DNA of 64,000 bases, taken from Strigamia acuminata (Eukaryota > Arthropoda > Chilopoda > Geophilomorpha > Linotaeniidae). This document shows positions 10,733-20,934 of the stretch, piece after piece. Location: NCBI GenBank assembly GCA_949358305.1, contig OX442314.1:44152581-44216580 (forward strand), written 5' to 3'. The notes under the pieces are model-generated. The model saw nothing but the letters and a program-made list of their open reading frames with translations. It had not been told where the DNA came from and made no database searches. A program made the position numbers and the translations under genes. Each line of letters begins with the position of its first letter. Position 1 is the stretch's first letter.

Positions 10733-13700
10733 TTAGTTCTTCCCCACGACTTTGCCGTCCCGAATGAACGGATTATTGCTTCGTCGTGGTCGAAGGTTGA
10801 TTTTCGACGTGCTCGTAGATCGTGACTCTACTTGCTCGTTCATCTCCGATGTGTTGGCTTTTTTCTCATTACTAATTTTTTTATTTTCCATTTCAGAAGT
10901 ACTCTCTTCTGCTTCCTCCCTCTCCGAAATTGCTTGCTCCGGCTGTGCTGGAGCCTCGTCGGCCGGAGATTCGGCGTCGAAGAATTCATCCTCGTCCTCC
11001 GCTATATTTTCAGTTTCATTTGTTTTTTGGAACGTGTCGACCACGGTGCCCCCTTGGCCGCTGTGTGTCTGACCTTCCAGCCAGATTTCTTGGGGAAACT
11101 CTGGCAGATATGGCCTTAAATCTCGGCCATGTATCGACTGAAAATTTTTGTTGTCCTCTAAGCGGCATAGTTGGTATGCGTTGCCGCCGTGTTCGGCCAC
11201 AATTACATAGGGACCGTCCCTCTTGTCGGCTAAACCGGCGGCGATGCCCCTCGCTGCATTGGACAACGTGTGTGCCTCCTTCCACACTAGATCATTCACT
11301 TTAAAGTTCGCGAAAGCGAGATCGCCTTCTTTATCTGCGATTCTCTCTCTCATGTTGAAAATATGCGCCATCATATGCTGGTATGTGTCGGATATAGTCT
11401 GTTCCAACCGGCACACGTACTCATGTGGGCTCGATGGGTCTAATACGTTAACAGCTTCGGCAACGCGTGGGTCCCATGGCATCCTTAATTCGCGGGCGAA
11501 GTTGAGGTACGCCGGTGAGAATTCGCGTGTTCGTGACACGGTTGAGCGAATGCTGAAAGCGATTTCTCGCAGGTATTCGTCCCATCGATTGTGAATATCG
11601 GTGAATACTGTCAGCGCATACTTTATGTCTTTATTTAATCTCTCGACTGGGTTTGTCTGAGGATTATACGTGGAGGTGTTTGATGCATCCATTTTAAATT
11701 TTCTACAGAAGTCCTTATATATTCTCGATCGGAATTGGGGGCCGTTATCCGAAATGAGTTTTCTGGGAAACCCAAATCGCATTGCCACGTCGTAAAGGCA
11801 CTCGACTATGTTTTCAGCCGAGGGCTTCGCGAGGGCGTACAGCTCCGGCCATCGGGTGGCCACGTCCATAATTACGAGAATATACATGTTCTTGTTTCCC
11901 GTTGTGGGCTTGGGGCCCATCAAGTCTATGCTTAAGCAGTCAAACGGTGCGTAGGGTCCGAGAGACATGGCGTTTCTGGCCACTTTATCTCGCGGTCTGC
12001 ACGCTTGGCACCGGGGGCAGTGTCGGATAAATTTCGTTATCTTTTGCCGCGCGCCCGGCCAGAAGAAAAGTTGCTTTACTCGATAAAGGGTTCTCGCTAT
12101 GCCGGAATGGCTGGCGAGCGGGTGTCCGTGCATCAGCCACAACAGTCGGGTGTGCAGTGATGCCGGTACGACCACTTTCACCGAGTTTCCCGCTCCGCTG
12201 AGGTCATCCTGAAACGTCGGGTGGTATTTTACCAGGAGTTCATCATCTATGAGGTAGCTTGTTGCCTCCTTGACGAACTGTTTTCGGCGGTGGGGGTTTG
12301 TCATCCCTTCCGGAAATTCGCCGCTTAGCAAATATTGTGTTATAATTTGACATTTTGCGTCTGCTGCCTGGTGTTCGATGAACTCACGTCTCGTGGGTGG
12401 AGCGTATTGTGTTTTTTCTTCAATTTTTGCTGTGAAGGCGCGTAGTAGTGTTTTGTGGGTTTCTCCGGGGGGCGGAGATTGAATTTCGGATGTTGAATCG
12501 TTCGTCCCAGCTGGCTGGTATGTTCGAGTCCAAAAACCACAAAACGTTCTATCTTCGGGTTCCATCACTGGTAGCTCGTTCGCCTTCCGCAAGCGCCATA
12601 TTCTCCGTGGAGTCGGGCAGTACAAGAGGTGGGTGTCGTCCTCGCCGTCGTCGTCTGGTCCTTGGGGGTCAGAGGCTGGGGCTCTCGAGAGAGCGTCGGC
12701 CACATGATTGTACCTCCCGGGGCGGTACGTAATTGTTATATCGCACGCCATTAACTCCAGTTGCCATCGTGCGAGTCGGCCGGAGGGTTCCTTGAGCTTC
12801 ATCAACCAGCTTAGTGCCTGGTGATCTGTCTGAACCTCGAAGTTCGTGTACTCCAGATAGTCGCGAAATTTCCGAACTGCCCAAATTACGGCTAGGCATT
12901 CTAGTTCCGTTGCCGTATAATTTTTCTCCGCGCCCTGTATTTTTCTGCTTATAAACATACAGGGTACTTCTTGCGAGATTCCGTTGTACACGTGGGTCTG
13001 CAGAAGGGCTGCACCCAGTCCGATTTTACTCGCGTCGGTGTGCAACACGAACGGTCGGTTTAGGTCCGGCAATGGCATCTTTTCGACGTCAGCCAGCATT
13101 TGCTTGATAGTGCTAAATGCGGCCTCGCACTGGACCGTCCACTCAAACTCTTTATCCGTTCGTAAGAGATCCGTTATAGGCGCGGCCACTTCAGCCAGAC
13201 CAGAGAGTAGTCGGCCGAAGAAATTGACCATGCCCATGAATCTCTGGACACCTTTTATATCTTCGGGGGCGGGGAATCCGTTTATTGCTTTGACTTTTTC
13301 GGGGTCAATCGCGATTCCCTCGACTCCTATTCGATATCCTAGGAAGGCAAGCTCTTTCCTGCAAAACTTGCTCTTCCCTGGATGGATGTGGAGTCCTGCC
13401 TTGGCTAGGCGAGAGACCACTCTATCGATGTGGTCTATATGCTCTTCGAATGTGTCCGACGTTATTATGATGTCGTCGAGATACGCCCACACGAAGTCGT
13501 GCAGCATATCTCCCAACACGCTTTCGATCAGTTTCTGGAACGTGCTCGGGGCGTTTACAAGCCCGAACGGCATCACGTTGAACATTAGTCTTCCTATCGG
13601 GGAGTAGAAAGCCGTTTTCAGTTTGTCTTCGGGTTTTAGCTCCACTTGCCAATACCCCTTTGACAGGTCCATGGTGGTTACCCACTTGAACGGGCTCAGT

Positions 13701-14863
13701 TCCCGGAGGATCGAGTCTATAGACGGCATCTGAATCGGGTCTATAACCGTTATCGCGTTCAGGGGGCGATAATCAATGCATAGTCGAGGTTCCGAGCCTG
13801 GACGCATCACCAGGACGATCCGCATGGCGTATTCGCCCAGGGCTTGCGTTACTATGCCCTTGTCGAGCATGTCTTGGCACATTTGCGTCACAATGTCTCT
13901 TTTCTGGGGGTTCATCCCCTTGTAAGGCACTCGAATCGGCTTGTCTGTGGTTAAGACTATTTCGTGGGTTGCTTCCGTCGTTCGGCCAGGTGTCTTGGTC
14001 AGAATTCTTTCATGTTTTCGAAGCACTCGCCTTAGTAGCGATGCCTCGTCAACACGCAGTGCTGCCTCCTCGACCAGGGTGTCCACGACGTTACTCCTCT
14101 GTAATTCCAGAGTGAAGGCTGCGAAATCGTAATCTTGGACGAATTTTCGCAATCCTCTTCCGTATTCCTCTTTGTCCTTGGCTTCGTCCAGTAATTTTTG
14201 GGGAACTACGGGGACTGACCGTTCTCCCTCGGGACTTATCCAGTTCCATGAACGGGTTATCGGGTTTGGCTGAATTTTCAGTTTCGCCATGATGTCCATC
14301 CCTAGGAGGAATACTTTGTCGTGGGATGGCAAGACTATGAAGGGGTGGGACAGGTTCCCCCCCGTCCAGTCGATCATGATGCGAACTACGCCCTTCGGCT
14401 TGACGTAGCCGTTGGCGGTGAGCAATTCTACGTTCGCGTTCACTTGTGCCACCTTTTTTCCAATATCCAAGTCTTTTACTATATCTTCGGATATGAACGA
14501 ACGATCCGCTCCTGAATCCAGCAGACCGAACAATTTTTGGTTTTCTATCTCCACTGGCAGCATACACAGAGTTTCGCAATGTGCTTTCGTGACATTGCAG
14601 TGAAATACGCGTAATGTCTGGGGCTCAACCTCCAGATTGAACGGAAGGTCCGTCCAATCCATGTCGACCTCCGGTTTCGTTCTCACTTGCATACTCGTTA
14701 ACGTCACTTTTTCCTCCTTCTTCGGAACGATCTGTATGCGGTCTTTGATCTGTGCCTCTGCCAAGGCATGACCTGCGGGTCCAGTGTGATATTTCTTCTT
14801 TTTAATTTCCGCGGCTGGCGCAGACGAAGCTGAATTTATTTCGGCGACGCCTGCGCTTGGAAG
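10733..14863 (-). CDS. pol: Element B Pol polyprotein (protease, RT, RNase H, integrase)
   Basis: Pol is read in the -1 frame relative to gag. It is open from the slippery site (codon starting at 14863), through a TTG codon at 14764, to a stop at 10733. Counting from 14764, the aspartic protease motif LLDSGAD is near residue 83 and the RT catalytic YLDD near 425. RNase H (LHTDASKIGLG) is near 574. The integrase zinc-binding HHCC motif is near 877-915. The integrase acidic triad lies in DLMGPKP (about 945), SDNGPQF (about 1008) and NPVERLNKD (about 1043). The C-terminal extension is acidic and then Arg-rich (LRPRRSNNPF). All catalytic motifs are intact. There is no independent ATG at the 5' end, consistent with expression only as a Gag-Pol fusion. 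Confidence 0.95.
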   Translation of the reverse strand, partial: LPSAGVAEINSASSAPAAEIKKKKYHTGPAGHALAEAQIKDRIQIVPKKEEKVTLTSMQVRTKPEVDMDWTDLPFNLEVEPQTLRVFHCNVTKAHCETLCMLPVEIENQKLFGLLDSGADRSFISEDIVKDLDIGKKVAQVNANVELLTANGYVKPKGVVRIMIDWTGGNLSHPFIVLPSHDKVFLLGMDIMAKLKIQPNPITRSWNWISPEGERSVPVVPQKLLDEAKDKEEYGRGLRKFVQDYDFAAFTLELQRSNVVDTLVEEAALRVDEASLLRRVLRKHERILTKTPGRTTEATHEIVLTTDKPIRVPYKGMNPQKRDIVTQMCQDMLDKGIVTQALGEYAMRIVLVMRPGSEPRLCIDYRPLNAITVIDPIQMPSIDSILRELSPFKWVTTMDLSKGYWQVELKPEDKLKTAFYSPIGRLMFNVMPFGLVNAPSTFQKLIESVLGDMLHDFVWAYLDDIIITSDTFEEHIDHIDRVVSRLAKAGLHIHPGKSKFCRKELAFLGYRIGVEGIAIDPEKVKAINGFPAPEDIKGVQRFMGMVNFFGRLLSGLAEVAAPITDLLRTDKEFEWTVQCEAAFSTIKQMLADVEKMPLPDLNRPFVLHTDASKIGLGAALLQTHVYNGISQEVPCMFISRKIQGAEKNYTATELECLAVIWAVRKFRDYLEYTNFEVQTDHQALSWLMKLKEPSGRLARWQLELMACDITITYRPGRYNHVADALSRAPASDPQGPDDDGEDDTHLLYCPTPRRIWRLRKANELPVMEPEDRTFCGFWTRTYQPAGTNDSTSEIQSPPPGETHKTLLRAFTAKIEEKTQYAPPTRREFIEHQAADAKCQIITQYLLSGEFPEGMTNPHRRKQFVKEATSYLIDDELLVKYHPTFQDDLSGAGNSVKVVVPASLHTRLLWLMHGHPLASHSGIARTLYRVKQLFFWPGARQKITKFIRHCPRCQACRPRDKVARNAMSLGPYAPFDCLSIDLMGPKPTTGNKNMYILVIMDVATRWPELYALAKPSAENIVECLYDVAMRFGFPRKLISDNGPQFRSRIYKDFCRKFKMDASNTSTYNPQTNPVERLNKDIKYALTVFTDIHNRWDEYLREIAFSIRSTVSRTREFSPAYLNFARELRMPWDPRVAEAVNVLDPSSPHEYVCRLEQTISDTYQHMMAHIFNMRERIADKEGDLAFANFKVNDLVWKEAHTLSNAARGIAAGLADKRDGPYVIVAEHGGNAYQLCRLEDNKNFQSIHGRDLRPYLPEFPQEIWLEGQTHSGQGGTVVDTFQKTNETENIAEDEDEFFDAESPADEAPAQPEQAISEREEAEESTSEMENKKISNEKKANTSEMNEQVESRSTSTSKINLRPRRSNNPFIRDGKVVGKN

Positions 14864-14869
14864 TTTTTT
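14818..14869 (-). promoter_or_regulatory. Predicted -1 ribosomal frameshift signal between gag and pol of element B
   Basis: On the minus strand the gag codons GCA AAA AAC form the classical slippery heptamer A-AAA-AAC (plus 14863-14869). A 6-nt spacer TTCCAA follows. Then comes a hairpin whose outer stem is GCGCAG/CTGCGC (plus 14851-14856 with 14818-14823), with a smaller inner CGAA/TTCG pairing. The pol frame is open exactly from the shift point, and the gag stop (TAA at 14838-14836) lies inside the hairpin loop region. Confidence 0.75.
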
Positions 14870-17800
14870 GCCAGATCAGTTTTTAACTCCATCATCATTT
14901 TCATCATGGTTTGCATGATGTCCTTTTCTTTGACGGTTTTCTCACATTTATCTGAGTAGTGGCCGTATTCTCCACAGCTGTAACATTTGATGTTACTTTT
15001 ATCCCCTGTGGGAGTGAATCCCGGTTTTTTCGGGACGAAGGGCGTCGGGAATCGTCTTTTTCCTCCCAATGCTCCTCTCGCTTTTGTTGCCTGCACGTGT
15101 GCTCTGAATTGTGTGATTGCCAAGGCCCGGTGTGCATGGTGCAAATAGGGACCTTGATCGTCGCATCCCGTCGATAAGTTTTCGAGGTGCTCATTTAGGG
15201 CTTCCTCGTCGCTCGATGCTGGCTCCTCTTCTTTAGCCGTGGCGGGAGGTGTTGTCTCTTCGACTTTCTCCATCTGGGTGGAGTCCGTCGAGGTCACCTG
15301 CATCGCCGTCGCTGCCGGTGCTTTCTTTGGGGCAGCTATCGGGTTGGCTGGAAGAATACTGCCTGCTTTAGGCGTCAGCATTCGTCCGAAGGATGCTTCG
15401 GTGAGACTCATTATGCCGCTCAAATATTCACTTGGCCTCATTAATTTTTCTGAGGTCTTGTGGCGTTCGGCGCTCGTCTGCAACCGCTTCTCGTGCGCGT
15501 CAGCTTCTTCCGGGGGCAGAGTGGCGTAATACCGCTGTTCTATTTCTAACGTGTTTGTTAGAAGATAGTTACTGACATCTTGGTAATCGCCAGTGCGGGG
15601 TGCACGCATGTCTAGCAGAATTCTTTGCGAGTGGGCCGATAATCCTCCGTAAAAGATCATCGTAAAACCAGCGGGGTTTATTTCGTACGGCGCTCTTGCA
15701 AACAGGAGTTTCGCTCGGGCGTCGTAGTCGGCTAATGTTTCTCCTGGGGCTTGTCGTAGACCACGTAATTTGTTACTGATCTCGTCTGGAGTCTCGCCGT
15801 ATCGGAGATCGAAACGGACGAGAAAATTGTCCCAGGTTGGGTTTTTCAGTCCCTGGTACCATTCTCGAGCTGACCCCGTAGTTAGCTCCACTAGCCCGTG
15901 GGTTAGCATGTCGGCGACGGTGGCTTTTGTCGCTTTCTTGATACGCATTACTTCGTCCAGGAAGCGGTCTCCGGCCTTCCACGAACCGTCAAATCGCGTT
16001 TGAATATAGTGTTGCCAGCGGATGTTACCCGTGGCTTCACTGCTTGGTTCGTTTCGTACGCCATATTTGCGCTTAACCCTCTCTCCAGCGCGATTATGTT
16101 CGTCGCCTGGATGGCCTAGATCGATTCCTTCTCTTCTGAAAGAGTTCAGCAGGGCTCGGCCTAGCTCAGACATCGTGTAATGTCGGCCAGATGAGTCCTG
16201 AAAGTTCCCTTCCTCTGAACGAGGGTTGGAGCTCCGGGAAGAGCGGTCTGAAGCATTCGGCCGGTTCGACCGGTGCCCATCGCTGCCTTCTTGACTCCTC
16301 CCTGTAGACGGTCGACTCGGATGGTCGTCGTCCGACGAATCGGAGGGCTCGGAGGGATCTCCTTGGGGGTGAAACCTCGGCCCTCTCGGTGGGGTCTCTC
16401 CGCCAGCCTTCTTCTGTTTCGAGCCTTCGGATGGCGGCGGCTCCCCTCCGTCGTTGTTCTCGCAAAAAGAATGCCATCTGTTTTCCTCGCTTTCGGGGCG
16501 TTCCCGATTTTTATTTGCGTTTTTCTTTTCGAGTAACGCGTCGATGGCTGCTCCCGTCTCGGATCTTTTTGAGGGGTGACGGTCCTTTGTTTTTGGGACC
16601 GATCCGTCTCTCTTTTGAGATTTCCCCCTTTTTGCCGTTTTTGCCGGCTTTGCTGCATCTTCTCCTGTGTCGGTATCAGAGCCGCTTGGGGGTTCTGACT
16701 TCCGTTTCGGGTTTTCTTCCCTTTTCTTCCTGCCCGAGACACCTTGTTCGTACTCTTTTTGGAACTTTTCTGTTTCTTTCTCCCAGTTTTCGGCTTCCCA
16801 TCTTTTTTGCTCATCTATTATGGCTTGTTTCTTTGCTTTGTACTCTTCGGTCCATCTGACTCGGTCCCATTCCTCTTTCTCTTTCAGGAACTGTTCTTTT
16901 TCTTTTCTGGCTTCCTCTTCTCTCAACCTCTCGCGATGTTGTTCTTCCCATTTTTGGTGTTGTAAAATGGCTTCTTCTCGCAACATTTGTAGCTTTTCTG
17001 CTTTTCTTTGAGCTACGAGCGCTTGAAATTGGTCCTCGTACTCTTGAGCTTCTCGATGTCGCCCTTCTACCGTGGCGTTCCATTCTTTTCGAATTTTAGC
17101 TTCTCGTTCCTCCCTCATTTCTTGGACCAGTTTCTCTGTTCTCTCGGTGGTTCTTCTTTCGCGTTGCTCCCTTTCTTCCTCTTCCTTCCAGAGTTCTCGC
17201 CGCTCTGCGCTCAGTCTTCGTTGGCGATTAGTCGCTTCTTGTCTGGCTTCTTCGCGGGCCTTCTCTCTGGATTGGTGAAGTGCCCGGTTGGGGTCTGGCG
17301 CGAAACCTCCGGTGTCACTGGGCGTTACCTGGGGCATGGGCGTCTCCGCTGCTGGTCTTGCGACCGGCGTCGGGGCTTGTGCCGCGCAGATAGCGTCAGT
17401 GAGTAGAGTAATCGATTCCCAGACTGACGTTCCTACTGGAATGTCTATCATCGCTTTCAGTTGGGCAGCTTGCCGTGTCAACCGAATTAGGTGAGATACC
17501 TCGAAGGAAACAACTGCAGGACTCGTCGTAACTCGGGGGGTTATCGGGGTCCCGCCGTCGTTTTTTCGTGGGGTTTGCTCCACGGACGTCTGAGCCGTGG
17601 GTGGCGATGGGTTCGTGCCGACCGTGACCGTTTTTTTCGGAGCTTCCTTCGTCTCCTCGGTCATCAATATCGATACTCGTCCTGGCGATACGTCGCGAAT
17701 TTCTTCTCGATTTTCTATGGCTTCCGGATCGGTATCTTCGAAGGGTTGCATATTCAAGGGAACCCGCTCTCGCTCTGGCCCGTCTAGGGCCGCGAGCGAT

Positions 17801-17976
17801 GCAGCTTGCTCCTCTTTCTGCGCCTTCGCTCTCCTTTTATTCGCTCGGGCTTTCGCCTTTGCGGACATTTCAGGGACGGGACCATCCGATCTTAGGTGGT
17901 AGTCGGAGGTCCTTTTTCCCTTCTCGGGCATTCTCTGCTCGGTTTCAGACGTGGATTGCTCGTCTTTGTCTGACAT
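14836..17976 (-). CDS. gag: Element B Gag polyprotein, 1046 aa
   Basis: Gag forms the virus-like particle and binds the RNA. The ATG at 17976 (MSDKDEQSTS) lies 94 nt after the 5' LTR. The N-terminal third is charged and Pro-rich. A very long Glu/Arg/Lys-rich, probably coiled-coil region spans about residues 230-440. A Ser/Asp/Pro-rich linker follows, then a retrotransposon Gag capsid-like region (about 650-830, including SAREWYQGLKNPTWDNF and RGLRQAPGETLADYD). A single CCHC zinc knuckle (CYSCGEYGHYSDKC) is near 995-1010. At 1046 aa it is much longer than most Ty3-type Gags, mainly because of the coiled coil. The frame is intact. Confidence 0.93.
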   Translation of the reverse strand: MSDKDEQSTSETEQRMPEKGKRTSDYHLRSDGPVPEMSAKAKARANKRRAKAQKEEQAASLAALDGPERERVPLNMQPFEDTDPEAIENREEIRDVSPGRVSILMTEETKEAPKKTVTVGTNPSPPTAQTSVEQTPRKNDGGTPITPRVTTSPAVVSFEVSHLIRLTRQAAQLKAMIDIPVGTSVWESITLLTDAICAAQAPTPVARPAAETPMPQVTPSDTGGFAPDPNRALHQSREKAREEARQEATNRQRRLSAERRELWKEEEEREQRERRTTERTEKLVQEMREEREAKIRKEWNATVEGRHREAQEYEDQFQALVAQRKAEKLQMLREEAILQHQKWEEQHRERLREEEARKEKEQFLKEKEEWDRVRWTEEYKAKKQAIIDEQKRWEAENWEKETEKFQKEYEQGVSGRKKREENPKRKSEPPSGSDTDTGEDAAKPAKTAKRGKSQKRDGSVPKTKDRHPSKRSETGAAIDALLEKKNANKNRERPESEENRWHSFCENNDGGEPPPSEGSKQKKAGGETPPRGPRFHPQGDPSEPSDSSDDDHPSRPSTGRSQEGSDGHRSNRPNASDRSSRSSNPRSEEGNFQDSSGRHYTMSELGRALLNSFRREGIDLGHPGDEHNRAGERVKRKYGVRNEPSSEATGNIRWQHYIQTRFDGSWKAGDRFLDEVMRIKKATKATVADMLTHGLVELTTGSAREWYQGLKNPTWDNFLVRFDLRYGETPDEISNKLRGLRQAPGETLADYDARAKLLFARAPYEINPAGFTMIFYGGLSAHSQRILLDMRAPRTGDYQDVSNYLLTNTLEIEQRYYATLPPEEADAHEKRLQTSAERHKTSEKLMRPSEYLSGIMSLTEASFGRMLTPKAGSILPANPIAAPKKAPAATAMQVTSTDSTQMEKVEETTPPATAKEEEPASSDEEALNEHLENLSTGCDDQGPYLHHAHRALAITQFRAHVQATKARGALGGKRRFPTPFVPKKPGFTPTGDKSNIKCYSCGEYGHYSDKCEKTVKEKDIMQTMMKMMMELKTDLAKNFQAQASPK

Positions 17977-18048
17977 TTTCTTTCGGTAATTCTACGATTT
18001 GGGTTATCTTATTGAGAGATTACAAGTTCAGATTTGAGATTTATTTCT

Positions 18049-18068
18049 AAATCCCGGACAGACCCCCA
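18049..18068 (-). promoter_or_regulatory. Primer-binding site of element B, tRNA-Pro-like
   Basis: Two bases after the 5' LTR the minus strand reads TGGGGGTCTGTCCGGGATTT. This resembles the complement of the 3' end of eukaryotic tRNA-Pro, apart from three adjacent positions (TCT against CTC). The tRNA sequence is from general knowledge; the host tRNA was not available. Confidence 0.6.
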
Positions 18069-18070
18069 CG

Positions 18071-18890
18071 TGTCGCGTCCTACTTTGTATAGGTTTAAAT
18101 AGCGCTAACGTGTAATACTTTACCTGTGATCAATTATGCAAATACCCAAATGAATACCAAATGTATGTAAATAAACAGGTAATTTATTCACCAGGCTTTA
18201 TGCCTTTAAAATACACTCAGTAATAATTCTAGAGTCGACGTGGTCAGCGTCGAACAAAGGATTTCTCAAGATGGCGTCGTCGATTCCGCGTGGTCGGCGG
18301 AACAAAGGCGGCGTCTCGAGTTGTCGTTAATTCGTCACGGATTCGTCTTCACGGACGCGGTGGAATGCTCTTTCGAGTCTTCTATCCGTGCCTGTTGTCT
18401 AGGGTTGGTTTAGCGTCGCAGAGGCCTCGTCTAGGAACTTTGGGGTTCCCTACAAAGCACTCGGACACTTACTTCGGCGAATAATCGTCTGGGCGATTAT
18501 TCTGGGTGATTTCACAAGGGCTATTCTCGTTTTTTCGCAGGAATAGCTCGCAAGTGACTTCGTGAGAGTTACAGTTTGCACTTTACTCAGCGATCCTCGA
18601 TCAATCCTAACTTGTAGTTGAAGTTGGCCTGACGGTGAGGTAGTTGCTGTGTTCTTGGTGTCGTTTGTGTAAGTTCTGACTTTAGGCGGGAAACACCGCC
18701 TTTTATGCAGTGGGGTGAAGGGCCGGCGATCAACCAATGGGGGCTGACCACCAGCCGCTTCCTCCCCCTCGGGGCACACACCTGCCATGGGGAGGTGGAG
18801 CCAACTCGGGGGGGAACGACTCTTCAATCACAGTGACTCAGAGGACAAGTATCCGCTCTGGGGGGACACTTATCCAACTGGGTCACCACA
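18071..18890 (-). repeat. 5' LTR of element B (820 bp)
   Basis: Matches the 3' LTR end to end. On the minus strand it has CCAAT-type boxes, a TATA box CATAAAAGG (plus 18699-18707), and AATAAA near the end of the LTR (plus about 18183-18188). Clear hairpins include GGCGGgaaacaCCGCC next to the TATA box and GAATAATCG/CGATTATTC. Confidence 0.95.
18699..18707 (-). promoter_or_regulatory. TATA box in the element B 5' LTR
   Basis: CATAAAAGG on the minus strand, followed about 25-30 nt downstream by CAGAAC, a plausible start region. The hairpin GGCGG/CCGCC overlaps its 3' side. Confidence 0.6.
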
Positions 18891-19605
18891 CTGTGTTTGT
18901 ATTATTTTCAATAACTGATGAAAATTCCATGGCAGTGAAAACTGACTTAGCAATAAGTTTCAGGGTTGGATATTTATCAATGATTTCATTTTTGATTGAT
19001 TTATTTCAAGATTTTATAATTGGAAAAATGATTAAATTTTGTGTTTTAAGTGGTTTACATTTGATAAATGGAAATATTTAGCCTTCTAAAAGTGAAAGTT
19101 GAGTGAAAATGATGTTTTAATCGTGAATATTTGCTGAATTTTGTGTTTTTTCGCTTTCGAAAATTTCCATCTCTTCGCTAATAAATTTCTTTACCACGCA
19201 CCGCATCAAATCCCAATTTATGTCGCATTCAACGGAACTATGCTTGGATTAGACGTGGTTGTAGGTAGAAGGGAAGGATCAAATCTACCGCTCGCCTAAT
19301 TACTTTTACTTCGTTTTGGATCCACAATTCCGGAAAGGAGCGGTATTTCGTACATTGGCAAGTGGTCGAAACAAAGAAATCTTTCCACAAACGATCGAAC
19401 TGACGTTTCGGCCAGCATGGCGTCCTGGAAATTCGGCACGTCCAAGGTGAATGTCATGATGAAAAGGAAAAAATAATAAGTCGATTGTTTCTACTCTAGG
19501 CACGACAGAGAATGAGAATGTGTAAAGATTGTTTATTGGTTGTTTATTGGTTGAATGTGTTAGGGAAAACGTTATACAATCGCGTGACGTCGAATTTTAG
19601 CGAAA
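18891..19605. other. Non-repeat AT-rich stretch right of element B
   Basis: No convincing gene. A short frame starting ATGGCGTCCTGG at 19418 (MASWKFGTSKV, 19 codons) could be the first exon of an unrecognised gene or mere chance. Confidence 0.3.
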
Positions 19606-19765
19606 AATCACCGATTTTTAGCTAAAAAACACCGATTTTTAGCCAAAAAACACCGATTTTTAGCCAAAAAACACCGATTTTTAGCCAAAAAACACCGATT
19701 TTTAGCCAAAAAACACCGATTTTTAGCGAAAATCACCAATTTGTAACGAAAATCACTAATTTTTA
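19606..19765. repeat. Tandem repeat, about 20-bp unit (ACCGATTTTTAGCCAAAAA)
   Basis: Seven to nine near-identical units of CACCGATTTTTAGCCAAAAA run from about 19606, decaying at the right edge into variants with GCGAAAATCACC. It belongs to the same broad class of ATCG/AATTTTT minisatellites seen at 55-64 kb. Confidence 0.9.
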
Positions 19766-19829
19766 GCATAATTCACCGATTTTAATCGATTATTATTATT
19801 AATTTTTTTAATTATTAAAAAATAACATT

Positions 19830-20085
19830 TATTGCCGGTTTGGCAGCATAGAAATATATATACATGTTCAAAATAGTAGTAAAATTATAGTTCACAGACA
19901 TTCACTCTGCAGATGTATATAATTTGTGTCTTGCTAACTCTGAATCAATTGTAATAATTTCTGGTTTGGCAACATTGAAATATATTTACATATTCAAAGT
20001 TTTTAAATTATAGTTCACAGTACTTTCGTTCTGCAGATGTATATAATTTGTGTCTTTCTAGCTATGAATCGATTCTAAGAATTAA
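19830..20085. repeat. Diverged tandem duplication, about 125-bp unit
   Basis: Two direct copies, each beginning near a GGTTTGGCA motif and containing ATAGTTCACAG and CTGCAGATGTATATAATTTG, lie head to tail (about 19835-19958 and 19962-20080). No coding content. Confidence 0.75.
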
Positions 20086-20934
20086 TGTGTTTTGAAAATT
20101 AATTAATTAATTAATGATCTTACTCTATTTTTATGCATTAAAATATAAAAAAAATTGAGAGGTGTATGGTACTAACTTATAACACTGGCAACGATGAAAG
20201 CAGCTGGAGCTTTCGCGAAATGTGAAGACATTTGTAACAAGAAAAGAAGTTATTCCTTAAAAGTTAATTCAATTTGTAAGGTTTTTTGGTTCAATGGTTA
20301 ATGGGAACATTGTGGATTAGGTGGGTCCAAGGTGGTGATTGATAGTTGTGCAGGGACCCATTCAACTTAAAGTTTACACATTCTTCAATATTTCACGACT
20401 TATATCATTGCTGCATCACGTAAATTTTGACCAAAAAGATACCTGTGGTCCTGACACCGTCCCCTTACTCATTCTGAAGGAATTTATAGATATTTTAGCT
20501 ACTCCTTTGATGCAGCCTCTTTAACTTGCCCCTTCTTAGTGAGATTGTCACTCCTTCACTAATATACTGTATGCGTTCACCAGAACCTCATATAAGAACA
20601 AGTCGACGAATGGGGATTTCTAACCGCTCAACGTCGAGACGAACGGCGGCCAAATTAAGGATTTCCCACAGACCTGGACCCACGTCCGAACAACTTTTCG
20701 CGTAAGACTTATTACTCAAAGCGCATTTCGTGAAAACGTGGCGACCCTGACAGGATCCGTTACTTTGTGTTAGACAATCGCACGACACACCTTAAATTTT
20801 TCCTTTTATTTTTATTTAGAATTCTTTTGTATCTATTAATAACCACTTCAGACCAGCATAAGAATGTTTTTACCTTCACTACTGCAGCAGTCCAATTTAT
20901 GCTACAAGAGGGATATATGGATGCATGAGAGATA
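20086..20934. other. Intergenic stretch with possible LTR/PBS-like debris
   Basis: No intact gene. Around 20172-20240 a sequence (CAGCTGGAGCTTTCGCGAAA) recurs in diverged form near 23025-23080 in the same orientation, so it is a dispersed repeat. Around 20727-20745, GTGGCGACCCTGACAGGATC resembles the primer-binding region of some invertebrate LTR elements, but no matching LTR was found. Confidence 0.3.

Larger units (their letters stand above)
6024..18890 (-). mobile_element. Element B: complete family 2 Ty3/Gypsy-type LTR retrotransposon (12,867 bp)
   Basis: Two 820-bp LTRs (6024-6843 and 18071-18890) bound a minus-strand element and are flanked by a 4-bp duplication CTGT (6020-6023 and 18891-18894). 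By eye the LTRs differ at about three positions, so the insertion is young. In transcription order: 5' LTR, primer-binding site, gag (17976-14836), frameshift signal, pol (14863-10733), a spliced accessory gene (10352-9039), a second accessory ORF (8801-6888), a polypurine tract and the 3' LTR. Protease, reverse transcriptase, RNase H and integrase occur in that order, which is the Ty3/Gypsy arrangement. No Env-like protein is encoded. Confidence 0.95.

Noticed and set aside
12984-13607. 207-codon plus-strand frame
   Set aside because: Antisense to the reverse transcriptase region of element B pol.
16161-16814. 217-codon minus-strand frame of Lys/Arg-rich sequence
   Set aside because: Alternative frame of the repetitive Gag coiled-coil/linker region; produced by codon bias.
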